Below, piece by piece: positions 57,252-64,000 of a stretch of DNA of 64,000 nt. The translations under genes and the position numbers were made by a program. The stretch is from Oscheius sp. JU75 (taxonomy: Eukaryota > Nematoda > Chromadorea > Rhabditida > Rhabditidae), in the NCBI GenBank assembly GCA_037178855.1, contig JASJZC010000005.1:1922001-1986000 (forward strand), read 5' to 3'. Under the pieces are notes generated by a model. That model made no database searches. It saw only the letters and a list, made by a program, of their open reading frames with translations, and was not told the origin of the DNA. How positions within the stretch are numbered: position 1 is the first letter of the stretch; every line of letters begins with the position of its first letter.

Positions 57252-58510
57252 TTTCAGGGATAATCCTGGGTTTGGAAGTTGTGAAAAGGGCAGAAAAGGA
57301 GAAATGTTTCAATGAGAAAGTATAGTCTAGAGATGGAATAGCCTGGATATCTCCTGCAGATTGATTCATACACGTTTTTTTGTGTGATCGCTATAACACT
57401 TCGAGATTTCACTACAGTTTCAATACCTTCGGACGAACGTTGGTCTGTTGGACATATACGTGAACAATGTAAAAGATGAATCCTTGGTATTTTAAAGGGA
57501 CACTGTCACTGTGAGGAGATGAGGGGACGACGAGACGCATTTTCAACTCGGGTCCCGCCACTGATTCCGCTCAAAATGCATTTTCCGGCACTTCGCACAC
57601 ATTTTATAGGCCTCTAAGAGTGTTTAATCGACTCAGTATCGAAATCTACTCTAGAAACGTCTATTTTGACGTCAAAAATGCCAAAGATAAATGTTGGAAA
57701 TAAGGAAAAGGGGATAAGAACAGCGTTTCCTTTGTTTTCTTCATTGCTCACGGCATTTTTGACGTCGAAGTAGACGTTCTGGAATAGTTTTTGGCCGTGA
57801 ATCGATCGAACACACTTAAAAACCTAGAAAAGAGGTGTAAAGCTCTAAAAAAAACAAAAAAATGCATTTGGAGTTCGTGGCAGGACCTCTCTACAAAAAT
57901 GGTTCTGCCGTTCCCTCATTCCCCTCGAAGTGACAGCGTCCCTTTAAAAAGCGGAAAAATCATGTCGTGCCTGTGAAAATGCTGCAAAAAAAGACCCGAA
58001 GTAGGATGTGCAACTTTTCAAAATTCGTATAAACAAACTTTTTTGTATCAAATGCTGCCTAAAAGGCTAACACTAGGATCGAAGTGTTCAGTTCTTTCAA
58101 GTGGAGAAATAGAAATAGAAAAACAAGTGAAGCCGTGGTAGGTACAGAGCAGAGAGGAAGAGTATTCCAAGTTGGGCTGTTTCAGTTTACACGATGTCAT
58201 TGATCGATAGCAGCCAGGAAAGGACACAAACACCAAAACAGAGTAAGAGAGAGTATGGGAATTGGCGGGAAACCCCCGCCGGGTGTGCGAAAATGGGGGG
58301 AGGACGCAATACGGGAGGTCAGCTGTCTTGACCATTGAGTAAACAAGGCGGATCTCTGATACTGATAATATCGGATATTGGAAAATACAATGCTTAAGAG
58401 AATAGATGAGATGAAGTAGCGGTCTAACGATGGTTCTACATTCCATAACTCTTAACCCTGACATTTTGATTTTTTTTAATCTTTTCAGTAGTCGTCTTCT
58501 TCTTCTCATC
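57252..58510. other. Spacer between SLC46 5' end and ARL8 3' end
   Basis: Apart from the MITE at 57490-57950 I see no gene. The first 230 bases presumably hold the SLC46 promoter, and the last few hundred the ARL8 3' UTR. A short GC-rich stretch at about 58260-58300 (GGCGGGAAACCCCCGCC) is a small palindrome. Confidence 0.45.
57490..57950. mobile_element. Palindromic (fold-back) MITE
   Basis: The 461 bp element has inverted ends TTTTAAAGGGACACTGTCACT and (inverse) TTTTTAAAGGGACGCTGTCACT. Inner arms around 57640-57680 and 57755-57790 (AACGTCTA.TT.GACGTCAAAAATGCC) are also inverted, so most of the element folds back on itself around a centre near 57715. It shares the GACGTCAAA core with the smaller copy at 56.5 kb. 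No coding capacity is seen. Confidence 0.85.
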
Positions 58511-60964
58511 TCACTGCTTCACTTTGCGGTGCTGGACGATCCACTGAAGAGCCAGATTGATGTTCTCCTGATCCTTGCACGAGATGGAGTAACAACAGAG
58601 CTCGCGGTCCTGGATCGAGCACAGGTCCCTGAAAGTGGATTCCTACACTTTCACTCTTTCGTACCAAAAAAGTCTTTGAAAACTACAAAACAAACTACAT
58701 AAAACCTTTTTTGTTTCAACTACTGAACAAGAAACCTACCTTCCCCGGAAACGTGGCGCTGATCTCTTGCGATGTAGTATTTGCTCGTTTTGAGGGCTAC
58801 CAACTCGAACAGTGTTCAGTCACAGGAAACTTATTAAGTGGACGGCTAACTGTTTTCACCTTTTTGTTTCAATGCCATTTCATGCACTATCTAAGTGCCG
58901 TGAATCATTGAAAGTATTCTATGTACTACTCAACTATTTTAGTTTTATCCATTGCTCCAAAGCAAAGCAGTTCTCAGAAATTTACTTCTCAGAGGCAGGT
59001 ACCAGAAACTGTTGCTGTATCTTTCCCAGGCTCGAAAAATATACAGTTAGTTCTAAGAATTTCCAATTCTAAATTATTTTTTTTGGCTTCAGCGACTGGA
59101 TAGAGTCAAAATAACTGTAAAAGAATATTTGCATTTGTGCCTAGGTATCCAAAAAAAAACAAATCTTACATGATCTCGATGATTTCTCGCTCGTCCAAAG
59201 CTCCTCTCAAGTCGCTCTTGTTTCCCAGAACGATGACTGGAATTCCCACTAGGTAACGGTCCGCGACCAGGGTCTCCAGCTCGATCTTAGCCTTCTAAAC
59301 AAGTTCAAAATGTTAAAAAATAGGAAAGAATGGTACCAGGAGCATTCCCTCGTCCGCGGAGTCGACCATGAAGACGATAACGTCGACACTTCGACAGTAA
59401 CGCAGCCACATGTGCCGGTAGCGAGCCTGCCCGCCGATGTCCCACATCTAGAAAGGGTATTTCTGTGTTTTTGAATCCATTCGGCAATACGAGAGGGAAA
59501 TACGAAAGTCTACCTCACTTTGTACAGAAACTGAAACATTTGAGTGAACAACAAGAGAGACAAAGAACATATTGGATTTCACATGTCAGAGACTTGAACT
59601 AATTTTTCCAAGCATTATTGTTACACTTTTATATAGAAACTGAAACATTTTCGCACGTTGAGACCAGAGCTGTAGACTGTTACCTTCTCAACTTTTTCTC
59701 ACGCTTACACAAATACAAGCTTGTGAGGTCCTAGATGTATTTTGTTTCAACGAAAACATTTACCCAGACCCATAGACGACAGGTGTTACCTCTCAGATGA
59801 AGTGTAAAATAACAAAACAAAAAAAAATGTTTGTATGTTGTGATAAGAGAGAGACAGACGTTCGACGACAACAGATCAAACCAACTCGATCCCTGGGGCG
59901 ACAGGATCGAGAATGTTTCATAGGAATGGAGCCAAAAATGGGGTACTGCCAGGCTGTTCAATTACGGAGTAGAAAAAAAATACCATGGTGAACTCATTAT
60001 CCCTTCTTTTAAATATGCTTTGAAACATACTTTTTGAATTTGAGAACTCGTTGAGGACCTAATGTACAAGACCAGTCGCTTATGATCCTGGCGGAGCGAC
60101 CCAGTACTTTTGAACTGTTTCACTCTTCTAACTTGTCTTGTCAACTCTAATCTAGGTAAATACTTGACAGAAAAGGCCACCCACATTGCCAAGTGTCCCA
60201 GACAAGTTTGGCTGATGCCCCGTTGGGGCTCGTGACAGGTAGAGTCAAGCTACCGTGTCAGAACCCAGAGACGCATGTCCCAAACTGACTTGAATTACAA
60301 AGAGTAATTGCTGTCACAAAGAAACTGTCACAAATTGCCACAAAAACCGAAGGCTTCCCAGAACTGACCTTGATTGTGACGCCTCCCTTAGTTATCTTCC
60401 GGAAGTTGAAGCCGATTGTGGGAGCCATGTCCTCAGCATAGCTTCCGTTCTGAAAACCGAAGTGAATAAAGTTGACAAACAAATTGGAGGACTTTGCAGA
60501 TTGAATGTTTCACTACTAGAATCATTGGGGACAAGTTTCCCTGTTCTTCTGATGCAGCTGACCGTTTTTATTCAATCTCGATAAAAATTTTGATCTTCTT
60601 CGTTCTCACTATCAGGCAAAACAGCCGTCTGAGAGTCAGCCAGTCGGTTCATTTTGGGTGAAATTGAGAAGAAAAAACCGGACTTGATCCTCTAAATTTG
60701 TCGCTATGTTTCACTCCTTCAAGATGAGAATGTGGGTATGCTAAGTGGCAAATTTCCAAATGTAAGATGTTTCACCAGAATGGTATTGATGTGGATTTGA
60801 GACAAGATTGATAATAAACTAAAATAAAAAAAAAAACGAACCGAAATAACATTCAAGAAGGATGTCTTTCCCGAATTGTTGAGGCCGACCAGGGTGATTT
60901 CCATCTCCTCATTCCAGAAGAATGAGGAAAGCCAGTCGATGAAGCATCTCCAGAAGGTGAACAT
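58511..60964 (-). CDS. ARL8: ARL8 small GTPase
   Basis: Five exons give 185 residues: 60842-60964, 60369-60449, 59337-59447, 59170-59294, 58511-58628. The order is [20 protein letters not shown] (amphipathic N-terminus as in ARL8), P-loop [12 protein letters not shown], switch [20 protein letters not shown], switch [35 protein letters not shown] (guanine specificity), and [16 protein letters not shown]. The length equals the human protein within one residue. ARL8 sits on lysosomes and axonal synaptic-vesicle precursors and recruits kinesin adaptors. There is no N-terminal glycine for myristoylation, in keeping with the family. The ATG is preceded by AAAA with no clear trans-splice site. Confidence 0.96.
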
Positions 60965-61851
60965 TTTTGCAACAATCCAGAAGAATGGGAAAGGGACCAG
61001 TTGGGAAGCTAACCACACTAAGAAATCGATAGGTGGTAGCTTTTTTTTCGCTTTTTTTTATGGATTATGATTATACTGCAGAACTAAATAATAAACTTTC
61101 ATGTTGACGAGACCATGCCATCATGCCGACGAAGCTCTTCTGTGTCTGAATCGTCAGCCTTAACATGGTTTCCAAATGACTACTTGCTTTTCTGCCATCT
61201 TAACAACAAACTTGAATTTGAGCGAGTGGGTTATAGAAGTCATAAAACAAGAGGAACATGTTTTAAGAATAGATAGAGCAAAACGATACGGTGCATTCAA
61301 TAGATCGGGGTTGATCAAAAATATCAGCAAAAGCTCTGTATGTCTGCTCATAGCCAAATGTTGAAGGCTTTCGAATAGTTGTTTTTTTGTTGTCCCACGA
61401 AAAAGTTGAAAACATGTAAATAGATGTTAGATGAAGTTGAAACAAAAACTTTTCCAACCTGCACACACAAAGTTCAGGCTGAGAAAGAGCGAACTTTTAT
61501 GTTTTATCTGCTACATAGAGCTCGACTACTCACCCAAAAAGTCATTATGGTAGGGAGCCATGAGCACCGGCTATGCTCTTCGAGGCTCTACAGGTTTTCA
61601 CACTTTTAAACTTTTCGTGTTTTATAGAAGGCGTGTATACTGGTACCATAGCGTTTTTACTATTTTATTGAGAACTTGCAGTCCCAGTTACCAATCACCA
61701 TTCTTCCGATCAGTCACCACTCTCCCAAGAATCTCTTTGTTCAAAGATCTACTGGTCGTAAAACGCACCGAAGCTGGCAAACAAACAAGTGAAGAAGCCA
61801 TATTTTATCAGTCGTCCTACTTGCTCTCATTCATCAATCAGTCAATCAAAA
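60965..61851. promoter_or_regulatory. Shared upstream region of ARL8 and SLC7 transporter
   Basis: The two genes diverge here. No exon is supported. The sequence is AT-rich with several TGAAAC/GTTTCA motifs, and no clear TATA box. Confidence 0.3.
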
Positions 61852-64000
61852 ATGGGTCGAAAGGATGCGAACCGGATTGGACTACTGGGAGCCACGTCTT
61901 ACATCGTCGGGAACATTATTGGGACTGGTGGGTTCCATTTAAAGATTTTGATTCTCGCATTCTAGATTGTAAGTTGAAGAAATGTTTCATGAGGAACATA
62001 AAAGATATAACTTTCACCTAGCTGTGCTTCATTGGCGTTCCTCGGATGACCAAAGAAAACCAAACAAAATGCCTTAAAACCTTTGTTGGTCCAAGAGTAT
62101 TATGAAGTGTTCAGTCTTTTTTGAGTCGTTATCCCCTTGTACAGGGTTAGAAATTTCTTATGTTACAGTTGAAACATTTTCTCTGTTCGTGGCTGTTTCA
62201 GGATAAGAGTGAAACGCATTACCCCCGTTTTCCTAGGTTCTAAAAGTTGAAGGCTACTGGAACTTTATCTAATGTTTCACTCAAAACATACAGGAAATCT
62301 TTTCTTCTCCCTTAGCGAAATGAGAATAATGCAATCATTTTCCCCAGAAAACTTTGTCGCCCCAAGAGGGTTTCAAGTTTTCTGTCCAGTCAACTAGGTC
62401 GAGTCATTGTTCGGAGCATGATTAGAACTCTCTTTTGTAGCGACAAAGCATTTTCTATGTACTGAATCCATAACTGACAAAAAAAAGAAAAAACTGAAAT
62501 GACAAAAGTTGAAAGGTTATAGTTTTCAACAAATGTTTCACTCATAGTTCACCTTTTCCGTGGCTTTCAGTTTTCATTGCCCCAAAAGTATCTTTCAGCT
62601 TACTGTATGAACGATGGATTGTTCTGAACATAACCAAGATTCTTTTACCTTTAGAATGAAACATATTCCCAGACTGTTAGCTCTCGATAAAACTGAAACT
62701 GATAAAAGTTGAAAGATTATCTTTTCTGACAAACGTTTCATGCAAATCATAAAGAGCTGCTTCCGGTTTTGGTTCTGACAGACTGATTGAAGGACTTTGT
62801 TTCCAGGAATCTTCATCGGTCCCAAGGGAATTCTCGAGCATACCGGCTCCGTCGGCCTGTCTCTCGTTCTGTGGTCTCTCTGCGGTGTCAAGGCTATGTT
62901 ATCATCCGTGGTGAGTTCCAGAAATCATGAGTTCTTTGCATGATAAAAGTGCACTTTAGTGCTTCATCGAACTGGGCACAAGCATACCCGAATCCGGGGC
63001 CGAAATCGCCTACATCAACTACATGGGATGGTATCCGATCACATTCTCATTGTTGTGGTTGACGGCAGTGATTCAGGGGTAAGATCATGTCATTTCCTTT
63101 GTCTTTTTTCAAAAAGTAACCTTTCACCTGTTTACTTCACTGAGTGCTTCATCAGAAAAATATCTTTTTGAATAGTGATTCATAATGGAAACATTCTTTT
63201 TTTTTCACTAAATCAGACTTCTGTGAAGCAAAAAAAATCCACCCTAGAACATTGCGAACAGTGCAAATCTTGAGAAGCACGGGAAAGTTGGGACACTTGG
63301 CTGATGGGTGAAATGACAAGGATTTTAAAAGCGTTCACTACGTTCCTTTTTTCAGATCCTGCAGCGCTGCCGTGGTCTTCCTCACATTTGGACAGTACAT
63401 CATGCAGACGGTCAACTCATTAGTCTGCATTTCCGAAAGTGCCCAGGAATGGGCGATCAAGCTTTTCGGCTACGGCCTCATGTGTACGTCTCTTCGATAT
63501 TTCATCTTTTCTGTATAAAGACGAACGGAAAAATCTGTTTCCTGCTTCAAGAAAAGGCTAAATCGATTCAGGGTAGCTCTTTCACTCTTCGCCTTATTTC
63601 CGCTCGTTGCAAAAATTTTCTTGCTTCACCACGAGACTATATCGGTGTAGAATACTCGAACAACAGTATTTTTGTAGCCCTTGCCTAAAAATCAATTTCA
63701 GTCCTGATGAGCGTGGTCAATCTGTACTCTCTACCCAATCTGGCCGGCAAGATTCAAATTTTATCCATGTTTGGGAAAATCGCAGCTCTCGGATTGATCA
63801 TCGCCATCGGTCTCTACTGCATCATTGTCAAAGGTTCGTATTTTTTCAAGTAGCACCCACAACCCCATTGTCCTTGATAAACGCTGCAGTATAAATAGAA
63901 GCAATGAAGCAAAAGGTTACAAAACTAGGAAACGAGACTGAGAATCTTGAGGAAATGGATGGATTGGCGTTCACGGCTATTCCAAGAAAGAACTCAGAGA
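61852..64000 (+). CDS. SLC7 L-type amino-acid transporter, 5' part
   Basis: Five exons are visible, giving about 186 residues before the window ends: 61852-61927, 62807-62910, 62960-63078, 63356-63483, 63702-63833. The start is [20 protein letters not shown], then TM1 with the substrate-binding [12 protein letters not shown] motif, TM2 [18 protein letters not shown]3 region [20 protein letters not shown], and [11 protein letters not shown] before TM5 or TM6. All match the light chains of heteromeric amino-acid transporters (SLC7A5-11). Such proteins exchange neutral amino acids at the plasma membrane. The gene runs off the right edge after a donor at 63834. The 880 bp first intron is rich in GTTTCACTCA-type motifs. 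Confidence 0.92.

Overview
This window is eukaryotic, intron-rich DNA, most likely from a free-living or parasitic chromadorean (probably rhabditid) nematode. The reasons are a cuticle collagen with a membrane anchor and an RxKR processing site, a nematode serpentine chemoreceptor, a nematode-expanded CHK (DUF1679-type) kinase, many start codons lying 0-12 bases after a TTTCAG-like acceptor (as expected for spliced-leader trans-splicing), one operon-like gene pair, and Tc1/Tc3, mariner and pogo-type DNA transposon debris. The species cannot be named from the sequence. All gene models below were built by hand from splice signals, reading phase and remembered family consensus; no alignments were run.

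Layout: 65-4098 (-) amphiphysin, facing 5709-8673 (+) TMEM185 across a 1.6 kb shared upstream region; 9866-11117 (-) cuticle collagen; an isolated EXS/XPR1-like exon near 11.8-12.0 kb; 13716-16424 (+) a divergent hexokinase; 16927-19197 (+) GDP-forming succinyl-CoA ligase beta subunit; then on the minus strand bestrophin (21925-26128), the diphthamide J-protein DPH4/DNAJC24 (20955-21546) and RABL3 GTPase (19325-20906), the last two only 48 bp apart; 27206-29459 (-) a LAPTM4-like four-pass membrane protein; a gene-poor stretch 29.5-33.9 kb; 33892-37764 (+) lysosomal glucosylceramidase; a gene-poor stretch 37.8-41.2 kb with one possible membrane-protein exon; 41222-44132 (+) an SRH/STR-type chemoreceptor; 44535-47134 a 2.6 kb Tc3-like transposon that carries a small secreted cysteine-rich protein gene between its inverted ends; a deleted mariner copy; 47884-49833 (-) a CHK kinase with an apparent 1-base frameshift; 50509-57251 (-) an SLC46-type transporter with a PPPY-containing single-pass membrane protein nested antisense in its largest intron; palindromic MITEs at 56.5 and 57.5 kb; 58511-60964 (-) ARL8; and 61852 to beyond the window end (+) an SLC7 amino-acid transporter.

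Several genes serve endolysosomal and membrane traffic (amphiphysin, ARL8, LAPTM4-like, glucosylceramidase, SLC46), but they are unlinked in strand and promoter and I do not read them as a cluster. The most unusual signals are non-coding: a very frequent GTTTCA/TGAAAC core in introns and spacers, which in places resolves into a degenerate tandem repeat of about 80 bp (best at 12.88-13.48 kb, where a pogo-like MITE has inserted into it), and the Tc3-like element with a host-like secreted gene between its ends.
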